In this document: in pieces, positions 47,165 through 59,643 of the stretch
Layout of the letters: each line of letters opens with the position of its first letter
Numbering within the stretch: position 1 is the first letter of the stretch
Assembly (NCBI GenBank): GCA_030272585.1
Contig: BSYQ01000010.1
Span: 2,418,001-2,482,000, forward strand
DNA length: 64,000 bases
Direction: 5' to 3'
From: Bryopsis sp. KO-2023
Lineage: Eukaryota; Chlorophyta; Ulvophyceae; Bryopsidales; Bryopsidaceae
Notes under the pieces: generated by a model
Told to the model about the DNA's origin: nothing
The model's database searches: none
What the model saw: only the letters and a program-made list of their open reading frames with translations
Translations under genes and position numbers: made by a program

Positions 47165-49770
47165 TTTGTTTATTTATTTTTATTTATTTTTATTTTTATT
47201 TTTTTATTTTTTTTTTTTTTCAAGTTATCATAACTTGAAAAGTGAGAAGGAAGGAAATAAAGGAATGATGATTTTTGTTAGAGCAGTGTCGCTCATAGGC
47301 AGTGGATGTAACAAAAAAATTTCAAATTTATTAAAGAAAGAGATGTATTCAAGATTGTTTTATTATTATTTTTATTTTTTAAGTCAGCGCTCGTAACAGG
47401 AAATGAGAACTGGTTCACACATACCTTCACACATGCATAAATATTTGTCTTGTGTAAAACTATTTCGCTGTACAAAAAATTATGACATGTGTCGGTTTTG
47501 GGAGAGGTAGGAGGAACTATTTGAGTTTACTTTAGTTTTGCCTCTCTTTTTTTTTCCCAGAGTGACGCAAGGAGCGTCGAGTGCAGTTGGATGGTTGTTG
47601 GGGACGACACCCCCAGAGCGTTCCGGAAGGTGAGAAAACCAAACAGAAAAGTCAACAAGCAAATAGACTTTTTTCTCAAAAAGTAAATGTGGCAGAAAAT
47701 TTGGTGGAATAAATAGGAGGCAAAGAACCCATCAAAGAAGACCAGTCAAAATCACGATGAATATTTTTTTTGTGTCGATGATTGTCTGTCAAGTGGTGAT
47801 GTGCATCCTTGAATAAATATTTAAAAAAAAATTGAAAAACGAACTAGAGTTTCTGCGAGGGTGCACACTGGATTCTATTTCGTTTCCAATTTTTTATAGA
47901 AATGATTTTTTCAAGTTACGGAATCGGCGACCGCTCTTCCCCAACTTGTTTTTTTTACATTTCTTTTTTTTTTGACCTTAGTGTGGCTGCCCGGAGTTTC
48001 GGGACTTCGCCGGGTTCTTTGAGCGGGTCCTACCTGGGAACCTCGGTGCCTTTTCCGAAATTCGATCACCCCAGTCATGCTCTGCTGAGGGAAAACGGTT
48101 TCAAGCAATTGCAGTACAATAAGTTTTACAATCGATGCATCAAGGACAGAGCCGCAAAAGGTAAAAAAAGAAAAAAAAAAAAGTAAATTTTTTTTTTTCC
48201 ATTATCGACCACCGGCAGTATTTTTTTTTGCATGAAAAAAAACAATGTTCTTTTTCTATCATCAATCACCAGTAGGAGTTTTTTATTAAAAAAATGCAAG
48301 TTGCACAGATCCGAGGGAATCATGTTTTCTACGTCAGTCAATGAAACAATGTCGATCAATATCCACCCCCAACAAAATTTATCCATGAGTGCGTTTTCGC
48401 AACTGTAAATAGTATCGTTTTATAGTTTTGGAGATGGGTGGTTACTCATTTTTTTAAATCTGTTTTTTCTGGTTGGGTCGACAGGTCCAGGAAAATCGGA
48501 GGAAATGAACACCTTGTTCCGATTTTGGAGTTACTTTTTGCGAGACTCCATGAACAACACGATGTATTCCGAGTTCAAGAGGCTGGCCATAGAGGATGTC
48601 GCTCATAACTACAAATACGGCATGGAGTGCCTCTTCCGTTTCTTCAGCTATGGATTGGAAAAAGCTTTTCGACCCGAAATTTATACAGACTTTGAGGACT
48701 TGACTCTGAAGGTTGGTTGCCTGCCAAGCTCGCTGACCAGCGAGGAAAATGTTTTTTATTTTTTTATTTAAGTTATGATAAGTGAATATACTTAACGATA
48801 TCATAATGAATATGTTTCATATCACAAACCACCCCAACCCCGCCCCAAAAGAGACCCATTGATAGTTTGTTACTGGAAGGTTTCATGCTTTCTTTTTTTT
48901 TCCTCGACAGCAAAGGAAATATATTTTTTTTGTTTGATACCCACGTTTTTTCCCCCCTTTTATCCGAATCTAATAAATTCGACATTTGCATATCTGACTG
49001 TATATATTTACATATATTTGTACCCATATTTTTTTTGTCTGTGTAAGGATTTAAATCCTGGATGACTGTTCAGTTTGCATTTTTTTGAGACGATTGCTGA
49101 AAATATGTTCCTTCTGCTTCGCAGGATTACGATAACAAAAGTTTATATGGCCTGGAAAAATTCTGGGCGTATCACCATTACAGCAAAATGCCCAAAGGCA
49201 CACAAGTGAATCCAAGGGTAGGGCTGCTTTTGTTTTTGTACAACAGATATACATATAATGTAAATTCATATTTAATGTCCAGCACACACGCACACACACA
49301 GTCCAAACAATTTTTTTTTCTGAAACATACAAGCATCTGTGGAACCAAACACATTTAAGTCCTTGATTTTATTTTCAATTTTTTTTTTTTTAGTTGTTGC
49401 GCGAGGTTTTTTTCCGTCTTTTTTGTTTTTAATTTTCGAAGTGAAGGATAAAATCAGCAAAAGTGACGTTTTATTTCAATTGCCTTGAATCAGTTGAAGG
49501 AGTTGCTGGATGGAAAATATGCGACATTGGCTGATTTCAAACGGGAAAACGCAAGGAACCAGCAGGTATGGCTGAGAAACAAATATTCAACAGTCCAAAG
49601 CCACACCAAAGCCTTAAAAAAGAAAATCAGTAAAATCAATAGCATGGTCCCTTTCTTTCTCTCTTGCTGAGGGAACAGGGTGTTTTCTTCTTTTTTCTTT
49701 TTTTTCTTTTTTTTTTTTTGGGGGGGGGGCGGGTTTGATTTGGTTTTTTTTGGTTGAAAGAAAAGGAAAA

Positions 49771-49802
<32 letters not shown>

Positions 49803-50083
49803 AGGGGGAGGGAGATGGGGAAAGGGCTCAAGGTGGGGCATCAGCGTTGACAATTTCTCCGTATTTGCAGGGTCGACATCACAAAGGTCTCAGCAACAAC
49901 TCGAGACGCTCCGAAGGACCGTCTCCTGACAGAGCCTTGGGTCACGAGGCTACCAATGGAGACCTGCTGGGCGGCCGACCCCCGAAAGGCCCCCCTCCGG
50001 CAATGAACACCGTCCCAGAAGGAAAAGAGGGGTGCATCTCGACCAACGATGAAAAAGCGCCTGGTGTGGGTGGAAGAGGCTAA
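44226..50083 (+). CDS. LARP1: La-related protein 1 with La motif and DM15 region
   Basis: The exons are 44226-44644, 44809-45465, 45704-46001, 46338-46538, 46938-46953, 47563-47629, 47982-48160, 48485-48711, 49125-49217, 49494-49565 and 49871-50083, giving 813 aa. Exon 1 carries SSWPTLGES. Residues about 184-246 are a His/Gln tract followed by glycines. The La motif (about 313-395) has [20 protein letters not shown] and [19 protein letters not shown]. After acidic linkers, [12 protein letters not shown] precedes the DM15 region (about 577-710) with [40 protein letters not shown] and [15 protein letters not shown]. In animals and plants LARP1 binds the cap and first bases of TOP mRNAs through DM15, controlling translation of ribosomal protein mRNAs under TOR. 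The 16-nt exon 46938-46953 and its CAGAG acceptor partner are chosen by phase and are the weakest joins. Confidence 0.94.
45536..45611 (+). other. possible alternative terminal exon inside LARP1 intron 2
   Basis: A good acceptor (tgtgtttcag) at 45535 would join exon 2 in phase and add about 24 codons before a stop (TGA 45609-45611). Using it would cut LARP1 in the middle of the La motif. The acceptor at 45703 restores the family sequence instead. Use is unproven. Confidence 0.25.
46045..46067. repeat. 23-nt C homopolymer in LARP1 intron 3
   Basis: The longest C-run in the window, 44 bases after the exon 3 donor. The transcript here would carry the C-run. Confidence 0.95.
47080..47167. repeat. 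(ATTT)n microsatellite in LARP1
   Basis: About 22 near-perfect TTTA units lie in an intron of LARP1 and continue into interrupted T-rich sequence to about 47220. Confidence 0.97.
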
Positions 50084-52900
50084 AAAGAAACTACGAGAAA
50101 AGCAAAAAAAAAAAGAAGAAAAAACAAATTAAATGTCGATCGTTTTCCCTTTCCTCCCCCTCCCCCCCCCCCCCCCCCCGATTCTCCACCTATTGTTCCG
50201 TGAGCATGTCTCTTTGCTTTCCTAGACCCTTTCACCTCCATCCCCACCCTTCCTTGCCTTTCTTTAAAAAGTGCAGCAACTTTTTTTTTTTCCTTCTAGA
50301 GATGATATTTGAGGAGAAGCGTGGGGAACAGAAAAAAACGGGTTAGAAAAAAAAAGCAGAGAAAGAAAGAAAGGACATAGTTTTCGAAGCAGTGCTCTTT
50401 TTTTTTGTGTTGGTATCGATTTTTAATATTTCATGTTGGTTTCGTTTTTGGTTCTTTTTTCCCCCTTTTTTTTTTTTTTTTAATCTTCGCTCGTTTTTCG
50501 AGGGAGGGGGGGGGGGTCAATGAAAATAGCGTTGGAAGGAGTTATGGTGATTCTTGATGGAAAGAGAAAAACTAGAAGAAAGAAAGGAAAAAGGGTTGAT
50601 GACTAAGAGGGAAAAGACGGGAAATGGGGAAAAGGTGAAGAGAAAAAAAAAAAAAAAGAGACAAGAAAAACCTTAGGATGGATCATTATTGCATTCAGAA
50701 GGGAAAACAGATGGGGTGGGTGCAAAAAGAAGTGGAGAACGGAGTGCTGGGGTTTATACATATTTTTCCAAGGACCAAATATTGGGAGGAGGGGGAGGGG
50801 GAAAGAAGGAATGGGTGGTGGTAACTGATATAAATTGAGGGTCAATGAGAATATTGTTGGGTTTTTTTTGGTTTCTGTGTGTGTGAGTGTGTGTGCGTGT
50901 TTTGTTTTCATTTTTCCACGAAGGAGTTAGAACGTGGGGTGGGATTTTTGATAGGGAGAAGAAAAAAAAAGAAAGAAAGAAGAGAAAAGAGAAGGGTGAG
51001 AAAAAATATTTGTTTTTTTTTTTTTTTGAATTTGGGGGAAAATGAAGACTGGGGGAGCTGGGTGATTTTTTTAACATAGTGTCTGCTGTTCATTTTTAAA
51101 GAAGAATGGTTCGCTTTTTGCTTTTTCCTTTTTTTTTTTTTTTTTAAATGTTGGGGTGGGGGAGGAGTGGGTTCCGAAAAGGAAAAGAAAAAAATATAGA
51201 TTGTGTGTCTGGTCGCCTTGTTTTGTCTTTTTTTCCCAGGATGATTTTGGAAAGACAGAGAGAGACTCAGGGGGAGAAGGAAAAAAAGAAAGAGATGGGA
51301 AAAAGGTTGGATTTTGAGGGAGAGGAAAAAGGGGAGAGGGGTTTGAGGAAAATTGAATAGCTGTTGGTTCTCTTTTTACCCTTTTTTCCCCTTCAATCCC
51401 GAAAGACAGTGAAGACCGTAGTTCGTATTTTGAAGAAAAAAAAAACAAGGGATTGGAGAGAGGTGAAGTGGGAAGAGGGGGGGGAAAAAAAGTTGGAAAA
51501 AGAGGGGGGGGAGAGGCCTTGCAGAGTTTCTGTCTGTGTCTCTCTCTTTCTCTGCGCATGTTCCTTTTTTTTGTGTCTTGACAGATGACCGCAGGTTCTC
51601 TTTTTTTTTTTTTGGTTATATGTTTTTGATGCATTCATCATGTTTTGTTGAAAAGTGAGAGGAAATGAAGGTGGTTATATATATATATATAAGGGTTCCC
51701 CTTTATTGATGGCTTTTGGTATCGCTGGACATCACTGTGCTTTAATGGATGTTTTCTTTCGTCTTGTGTTTTTTTTGGAACCCCCTACTCTTGCTGTCTC
51801 TCCAACTTTTTATTGACAAGTTTTTTGTTGAGGTCGATTTTACATGAAAGAAAAAAAAAAATGGGGGGAAAAGGAAAGGGAAAAAAAAAAAAACAAGTAC
51901 ATTTGACGGGCCATCTTTTTTTTTTTGGTTGTCGGGGAGAGATCAGCCACCCTTTGAAAAAAACAAAAAAAAAACATAAACAACGGAAAAAAAGAAGAAA
52001 ACTTTCGATTTTGTGGTGGTTTTTGTTAGTTTTTTTTTCTCTTTTGTCTTTTGTTTTGGAACATATTATTTACATGTGAGTAGGAAAGCACAAAAAAAAA
52101 AAAGAAGTAAAGATTGATGGTTGTCTGGGGGTTTGTCTGTTTCTTTTCAACCTGGTTTGCATTGAGAAGCTGTTGGCATGCAATATACTATTGTTGGTCT
52201 AGTGGAAGGTTATCTTTTTTTCCTTCTTTCTTCTATTTGCCTTTTTTTTTTTTGGCTTTTTTTTTCTCTCCTTTTTTTCAGGAATCTGGACATGACAAGG
52301 GAGAAGAGGACTGTTTAAGAATATCATATGGTGTTGAAAAGAGAGGGCTTTTTCGAGGTTATGCCGTGCACTTGTTCGATTGACCAACAAATGTCGATTC
52401 GTCCGTGAATTCGTACCGGAATTCCTTGTCTTCTTTGTGGAGCCTGTAATTGTGGTGGTGGTTTTTGCTGCCTGAATGTCAGACCTCCCTTTTTTTTTCT
52501 GCTGTGGAGTAGAGAATGAAACTTGAGAACCAGTGAGAATGAACCACCGGTCTGGCCATTATGCAAATGCTTCCGAATGCTTTTCACAAACACTGTTGCA
52601 CATCCGTCTCGGGAGCTTGGGTGATAAGGCGGGGTACTGTACTGATTGCATGGGGATTGGTCATGTGGGTGCATGTGCAGAAAATAAAACAGTGTTGAAT
52701 TCACATTCTTACACATAAAAAGTACGACCCCTGTTCCAACTGAAGACCCTTTATACACTACCACCTAACTGCACAAAATTGCCAGCAACTGCCCAACTGA
52801 ATTACTTTTTCAAAAGTGGTGGCCCTAACTAACACAGCTTTCAAGGATATCGTCTTATGGGTCAGGTTTCTTCTGAGTCTTTCCTTCAGCACTCCATCAA
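50084..52900. other. homopolymer-rich spacer after LARP1
   Basis: A/G- and T/C-rich runs dominate, with C- and G-runs near 50161-50179 and 50506-50517. The longest frames are strings of F, K, P, S and E. Nothing coding is supported. Confidence 0.55.
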
Positions 52901-52951
52901 TTGATCCGAGAAAAATAGATGTGGAGGATGATGTGTGAAATGTACATTGGA

Positions 52952-53233
52952 CTAAAAATGTGCATGGGGCAAAAAAAATTTCAGAGGGGCCAGGTCACTG
53001 ATAGACCCAACAATCTTCTCTACGTTCACTTGCTGAAACTCACTGTCGCACAGATTCACCTCCCTGATATCCAAACGCACGTCCCGTTCTGACCGAACGA
53101 CTCTCATGGATTCAACACCAAAACATGAAAGAATCAACCCTTGTAAGCTCTTCCAAAAGGTGCCATTCAGGAATATCATAAAATCCCACAATTCCCAGCA
53201 TGTCTCCTCCAACATGCATGTGATTCGACTCAA
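52952..53233 (-). CDS. unidentified short ORF, 93 aa
   Basis: This minus-strand frame has ordinary protein composition and a leucine-rich feel (LQGLILSCFG, LDIREVNLCDSEFQQVNVEK). It may be a fragment of a leucine-rich-repeat protein, but no repeat period is clear. It lies downstream of the 324-codon frame on the same strand and could share a gene with it. Confidence 0.25.
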   Translation of the reverse strand: MSRITCMLEETCWELWDFMIFLNGTFWKSLQGLILSCFGVESMRVVRSERDVRLDIREVNLCDSEFQQVNVEKIVGSISDLAPLKFFLPHAHF

Positions 53234-53421
53234 TCTATCTCGACAACCGCTAGATCTATGTCACCATTTTTGGTTTGGTTTGGTTTGGTATGTCAACATC
53301 GCAAGACTGGCGACGAGGTAAACCACACGCCGCCACAAAAATCAAAATGACTGAGAGTGAGTGAATGAGGTGAACAGAAGGTAGTTGCTTATCGATACAA
53401 TTTCACAAAGCGTCTGGAGGC

Positions 53422-54396
53422 TTAGGGTGAGACACAGAAGATTTTTCTGGTCGAGGTGGAGCGATGATCAGTCTTGGCACAACACCAGCTGAGATTTTGG
53501 ATTTTGGTCACAATGGGCAGACCTGACACAGGGTCATGATGTATCCAGAAGATATTTGATGTCGCGTGGTACGGAATGGCCTGTTTCCTGTCTGCTTGTG
53601 CGAATGGGGAGAATTGGATCAGGCAGCGGTTTGTCCGTTGGTTTGTTTTGACCAAAGGCGGGAGGTAGAGAACGCTTACGTGTTCAGCGGGAGCAGTGGT
53701 TGGTGTTCTGGGTTGTAAAGCACAGGACTGTGTGTGTTTATTCATGAGGAGCTCGTGGATTAAAATCAAGTACTCCCGCCGGATACAGTCCCGCACTACA
53801 ACAGCCTTCGTTGCATGGGAAAAACTGGTCCAAAACGAATCCAAGTGAACACCGTGAATCTGAAGCAGCGTGCGTACGGTCACGTAAGACCCTGGCTCGT
53901 CATTACCAACTTCTCCATTGCGATCGAAGTGGCACAAAGCCCTTCCCGCGGGAGCCGGCCGCCAGAAACGACAGCGTGTAGCAGACTGCAGAAACAAGTG
54001 CGTGTTTACTTGCCGCAGATCCACCTGGTGGCTACGCTGGAAGCAACTGACCTGTTGTTGCGAGGGATCAAGGAAGACATCAGCAAGGAAAAGTGGTACA
54101 GTGTCTGTTGCACCCAGAAGCTGTTGTACTCTTTGAGGGTTTACACCTGTAGAAGGTGGAGACAATGGCCGGGTCGCGAACGGTCTGTTGAGTTTATCTT
54201 CTCTTTTGTTAAAGCGCAAGCAAAAACAAGTAACAACAGGTACGTAGGCCATCTTTACGTGCGATCCAAAGAAGTGTTTATCTGTGGAGAGACACTCTTT
54301 CCAAATTGAAACACACGAGACTTCCTTCGACCTTTCTGAAACCTTGGGGAGGAGAGAGAGCCACGCTCGTTGAGCACAGGGGCCACAGGCAATCAA
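53422..54396 (-). CDS. unidentified 324-aa ORF
   Basis: An uninterrupted 975-nt minus-strand frame starting MIACGPCAQRAWLSLLP. It is much longer than chance frames in the balanced-composition parts of this window and is not made of homopolymers. It contains several Cys and His residues but no motif I can name. A 164-codon plus-strand frame overlaps it (53815-54309), so one of the two is a shadow. It could be an intronless gene or part of a decayed element. Confidence 0.35.
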   Translation of the reverse strand: MIACGPCAQRAWLSLLPKVSERSKEVSCVSIWKECLSTDKHFFGSHVKMAYVPVVTCFCLRFNKREDKLNRPFATRPLSPPSTGVNPQRVQQLLGATDTVPLFLADVFLDPSQQQVSCFQRSHQVDLRQVNTHLFLQSATRCRFWRPAPAGRALCHFDRNGEVGNDEPGSYVTVRTLLQIHGVHLDSFWTSFSHATKAVVVRDCIRREYLILIHELLMNKHTQSCALQPRTPTTAPAEHVSVLYLPPLVKTNQRTNRCLIQFSPFAQADRKQAIPYHATSNIFWIHHDPVSGLPIVTKIQNLSWCCAKTDHRSTSTRKIFCVSP

Positions 54397-57292
54397 ACAT
54401 AAAAGATTGTTACGTGTTGTGATTTGGGGGTTTGACTACAGTAGTCGAAGATCGTCTGGGGTTTTCTTCGATTCACACGATTGAGGAGCCAAGGGGTGTT
54501 TTGTTGGTTTGTTCTGCCAAGAGCACCACGGTGCTGTGATGTGGGGCTCCAGGAGGTCGTGGCTGACATGCAGCAGAGAGGTGGGTGAAGGATTTCAAGG
54601 GTCAGTCAACATATGCTCATTTCATCCATTTCCAGTTAATTAGGGCAGTCCATTGTTGCATTCAACACAGTTCGTGATCTGTACGGCATCGAGAAAACCA
54701 GGATTCAGAAAGCCAGAAAATCCCCTAAGTTTGACTGTTTCAGAAGATGTAGAACAAGAATGGGATGGACTGGGTGCACTGTTTCTGTTTTTTTTTTGGG
54801 GGGGGGGGTACTTGGATGGGGTCGTTCTCGGTTGTAGGATATGTTTGAAAACACACACTTTCTCCATTTATGGTGTGCATCATGGATGTGTTCTTTCAGT
54901 CACAACACATAGCTACCACACAGCCATGGGATGGGAAAAATGTGAAACAGATGTTCTCACAATGTTTCATCAAGGCACAGCTGTGTTTCGTGGTTTTCCC
55001 CACAGGAGGGGAAGAGCATTGGTAAATGATGGTGCAAGTTGAAGCTGGAATTGAAGATCGACTGAATTCTAGAGATGCCTCCTCAAGCGTCGAAGGCCAC
55101 CCTGTGATCCTGAAGTGAAGACACATGAATGTACAGGGAGTGCTTGCAATTCTTTCAGTGTGGGTTGGTCGATGTTCTGCAAGTCTCAGTTTTTGTAACA
55201 CCCCCTTTCAACACAGAAGTCGGGAGTGCACTTCCTGTTGCATCACAGCTAGCTTCCCTGTTGAGCTGTTGTTACAAATAGTAGTTGTGGTTCTTTCTCA
55301 GTGTGAATGTGGCATCTGCCAGCAGGTGTTGGCATTGAGAATTTCATGTCTGATTTGGTGGCCTGGATGTGAGAGCAGCTGCATTGAGTCAAGACGACGA
55401 CCTGAACAAACACACACAGAGGAGGTTTGGAAAACACACAAGCAAGCGTCACGCGTTCCCCAAAACCTCGCCTGTGTGGTTCTTAACACGTCCTGATCCC
55501 CACCACCGAGACTGAGAGTGGAATGCGACGAGCAGCCTACTCTCATGGAACCCTCTCCGTCTCGTCAACCCCATCATTGCTTGGAGTTTTTAGCACAGAC
55601 TCACACATCCCCAGTGTGAGATCTAGGGGACACGCTTTGTTACAGAACACCCCTCTGATCGGAGGCTGGCCCTTCGACGTCACCTGGGAACTGACAAGCA
55701 AGCGTCTCACGAGGCCCCTTCATGTTTTCTTATTCATGACTCAGTATCATCAAGCTTCTTCTCCATGCACGGTCACTGCTGCAGAGACAAGCCAGGGACC
55801 ACAAGCAAGTCTGGTTGGTTTTATGGTTGTGTTTCAAGGATGGCTCCGCAAAACACTCCCCTGTCACAGCTTTCTGCTCTCTGTTCCTTCACAGTGACAG
55901 TAACTTACTCACACGGCCTTGGGCGGTCCGTGCGGGCCGGAACGTGAAACCTAGGTTTGGATGCGGTGCGTTTAGCTCCACCACAAGGAGTCCCAACTCC
56001 TACCACCGCGTTCTCTTCATCAGCCACCGGTGTTTTTTGTTTTTTTTGCAGCATCTGTTGAAACGAAATTCTCCTGCTCTCTTAAAAACGGAGGGTGATG
56101 GTGCAAGGAAATTAAAAAAAGAAAACCAGGAGCTCCCATGTTCATGCAAACGCTTGCGTTATGTGATGTGAGGCGTGACTTGACAGTATGACTGCATCGA
56201 CCAAAGTTTTAGCGGTCGCCATCACAGACTCTCGAGAGGCCAGTTGGAAGGGTCGATCTCATATGTGATCAAAAGCCCCACACAAACACCAAAAAAAACA
56301 GCGGAGGTTTTTTTGTGGAGAAAACCCAGCAGAGGTTTTTTGTGGAGACCCCCCCCCCCTCCAAAAGTATTTTCCCTTTCTTATTTTTTAAAGCAGGGGA
56401 ACACACACCAAGGGGAACACACACCAGCAGTAGAAAAAAAAATAGCAGCAATTGACATACCAGTCGACTTCTTAAAAATAAAAAGAGAAAACTAAATTAA
56501 AAAAAAGAGAAAAACTGTCTAAAGGAGACCAGATGGTGTATGGCTGGAAACAGCAGTGGAAAAAAAATGGCAGCACGATCATTTTCTCTTAACCCCATGC
56601 AACATTCAGTCATTCATTACATTCAGTCTTGTATACAACTCCAACGAATCCAACAAAACCTCGTTAAAAAAAAATAACACATCTCTGACACATGGGCCAA
56701 ACAATACAAGTGCATGTAAATCTCAAAAAAAAATGACATGGATGTGTACCACAGGAAAAATGAGTTCGGCGTTTTCAAAAGAAAAACCCATTTTTCAATT
56801 CTCTCTCTTCAAAAAGTCACAATAACGCAAAAAAATATCCTCCCGACCACCTGCCAGTGGAGAGAAAAAAGATTGTTTTTTTTTTTCCTCTTGAAAGGCG
56901 GAGTCTAGGGGAAATCAATGTACTGCAACGAAAGGGCATCCACAAAAGCAAATCAAAAACAAACAATTTTTTGTTTCTTTTCCCCTCTTTTCTCTTTCTT
57001 CAGTTTATAGCACCTGCATCATTTGTTTTTCTTCCTGTTTTCTTTTCTTTTTTTTTTCAGGGAGGAGCAACAAGTCCTGCAACACCAACACAGTTTCATC
57101 ATTTACGAAATTTTTAACTTTAATAAAACAAAAAATAATCGAAAAATAAACACGAAAACAAAAAAGAATCAAACAATAAGGTGAAAAAAAAATCAGAAGA
57201 GCCAAAAATCATGGGAAAAGAGAAAGCACTGGGTGAAAAGCAGCCAGATGCTGCTAATTTTGGAGGTTTCAGGTTTTTGCTGTCCCCTCACC
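54397..57292. other. spacer, no gene identified
   Basis: Short frames of up to 129 codons at 54.6-56.2 kb have mixed composition but no motif or joinable exon chain. Near 56.29-56.36 kb a GAGGTTTTTTGTGGAGA-like segment is duplicated in tandem. The last kilobase is A- and T-rich. Confidence 0.4.
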
Positions 57293-58476
57293 TCACTTAG
57301 CCTTCAGCATGATCGAAATGAAGGAGACCAAACGCTTTCCAGGGTAGTCTTCCCTCTCGCTCGGCATTTCGAAGCCGCCAGTGTGGGCATCGATCACCGC
57401 GCCGGGGCAGTCCCTGGAAATCGCGTTCGCTGCAAGACGCACAAAAAAAAAACAGGGGGTCATAACCCATCAATCGCGGAAGCGCACCGCAGCGAAATAT
57501 CGATGGAGGCATGATCCGCCGACGATCTCAATGGCGACCTAGATCGGGAATTCAAGGGAAGCGGGGGGCGCGCATAGTCGAATGTGCAGGAAAATACCTC
57601 CGGCAAGAGGAAAACCAAGCAGCGACAAAAAAAAGCGAGCTGCGAATAGCACATGAGACGGGTGCACGTCGCGCTGGAAAAAACCCAGCATTGTGGTCGA
57701 AAAAAAAGGAGGCGCGGAGTATTTTTGGACTATCCCGGCCCTGTCTGGGGACGCAGGAGGTGCGGATGGCTCACCAGTATCGACGGCTTTCCCGACGAGC
57801 TTTCCACTGCCTCTCACTACGACGGACTTAGTCGCGCCCTCCTGGAACACAAACAACGAATAGATAGTAAAAAAACACTGCTTCAGCAGCCGTCACTGGG
57901 ACGTGGTCGCGGGTAGGAGCGAACCCAAATACAGAAGCGAGTCAACGTCGATTCGGGGGAAACCTTGAGCATCTTCACGCCGCTCTTGACAACTTCTTCG
58001 ACGTCCCCATCGGCAGTGACACAAATCTGCACGACACAAGCGAGACGGTTAGGACGCCCCCGCCACCTCTTTTCAAGTCTACGTCCCACACAAGAGGGCT
58101 CGCAAATATCCGCTGACCAAAAAAAAGTGTGAAAGCGCGCGCAAAACAAGCAACCCGCCACACAACTGAACACAAGTCGAATTCCCAGTCGAATGCGAAG
58201 GGCCGCGGTCGGTACTCTCAGAACCCGTTGGGTTCGAGCTGGGCGGTGAACTTCGTTGCCCACCAGTCGCCCGACAGGAGAGCCCGGAAAACTCTGCGAA
58301 TGGAGCTTTCGAGGATGTCAGCTCACCTCATCTTTGGCGTCCGGGAAGTGTTTCTTTTGCTCTGCCAAAAGCTCGGCTTGAGCGATTTTCAGCTTTTCGC
58401 TCGCTGCCGCCTTGTCGCTTTCGGACGCGGCCGACCTTGGGCCCGCGATATCGTCCGTGGTAGCCGACTCTGCCAT
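57293..58476 (-). CDS. Alba-domain nucleic-acid-binding protein
   Basis: Minus-strand exons in coding order are 58476-58327, 58026-57964, 57841-57775 and 57429-57293, giving 138 aa with matching phases. The first exon gives a helical, charged leader (MAESATTDDIAGPRSAAS). The Alba fold follows: ICVTADGDVEEVVKSGVKML, then VVVRGSGKLVGKAVDTAN, and a last strand KRLVSFISIMLKAK. The pattern of VT near the start, RGSGK/GKAVDTA in the middle and R-VS-I-I-L at the end is typical of eukaryotic Alba proteins related to Rpp20. Such proteins bind RNA or DNA and act in translation control, RNase P/MRP or chromatin; which one applies here is unknown. Head-to-head with the ankyrin gene. Confidence 0.92.
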
Positions 58477-59643
58477 GGTTCTCTCGGTTCCGGGTTTTTT
58501 AAACCTCCTTCCAGACTATTTCGAAAATAAAGCCACGCGCCTTCGCGTGAAAAAAAGCAACACACACAAACCCCGCTCGAACCTGCCCGGACTCTTTTTT
58601 CCTGTAGCGGCGAATGGTTGGGCTTCAACGGTTTTAATTGCCCACGGTGACGCCATCTCGTCGCGTCCAACGTGTTCGATGTTGAGGAAAACGCAACGGA
58701 GGCGCTGGATGGTTTTGGGGAGGTACTGTCGCTCAAAATCTGGATGATTTGTGGGGGGGAATGGGGTGGCGGCGTGAAACCTTAAAAAGCAAGCAAACTG
58801 ATGGGCGTTTGTCACCCCATCCCTCCCCCAACCCTTGGCCGAAACGCACGGACCCGTAGTTTTCAAATCATTAGTGAGCACTCCAGGACGTGACCAAAAC
58901 CCTTTGGCGGCACCAACGCCCAATTCCGCTTTGCTACCCGAAAGCGCGAGTCGAAACGCGAAAGCGCGGTCTTCCAGGCTGGGGGGGGTATGTCATTGGA
59001 TGCGCGCTCTTTCGAGCGAGCGGGAAAGCATAATGTCGTGAGTTGGGCAGGGAGGGGGCTTGGCTGGCGGGCGCCACGGACAGCCAGGAAGATATTTCGC
59101 TCGGATCGGTGTGTCCTGGCCTGAGCAACACACCGGTGGAATCTTCTATGAACAGCTGCGAGGGTTTCCGTTTGGCTTTAGTCACGGTTCACGGAACGTT
59201 GGAGCCGAAATCTCTTTTTTTGTCTGTCGTAAAGCTGGGCACGATGGTAATCCCGGCGTGAAATGGTCTGCTTGCTTGCGATGTTGGGCGAGGCCTCCGA
59301 AAGTGAACGGTGGGGGAGTCTGGTTTTTTCCACTTTTTGCATGCGCAAGAACAACACAAAAATCGGCACCGAGCAAGCATATCGGACACGGAAAAAGCAA
59401 AAAAAACGCTGCATTGCATGAATCGAATTTCCGTTGCGCTCGCTGACGTGATGCGGGCGCCCCTTCACCACGCCAGCCAAAGTCACAACAAAGGGGAAAA
59501 AGGCTGTCGATGATTACCAAACCTTTTTCCCAGGGAGTCTCGTACCGCGAAATGAAGAGCGGTTTCGCGCTGGATTTCACAGAGTAGCAGATACGCCACC
59601 ACACCCGTCGCCTGTTGGGACCATCTGTCTGCTTTTGCACCTC
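58477..59643. promoter_or_regulatory. spacer between divergent Alba and ankyrin genes
   Basis: A GC-richer 1.17-kb stretch separating two start codons that face apart. Promoters of both genes should lie here. No element can be assigned. Open frames on both strands in it are probably due to composition. Confidence 0.5.

Noticed and set aside
50603-51641. Several 80-187-codon ORFs on both strands
   Set aside because: They are strings of K, E, F, S and P from purine and pyrimidine runs, with no splice or domain support.
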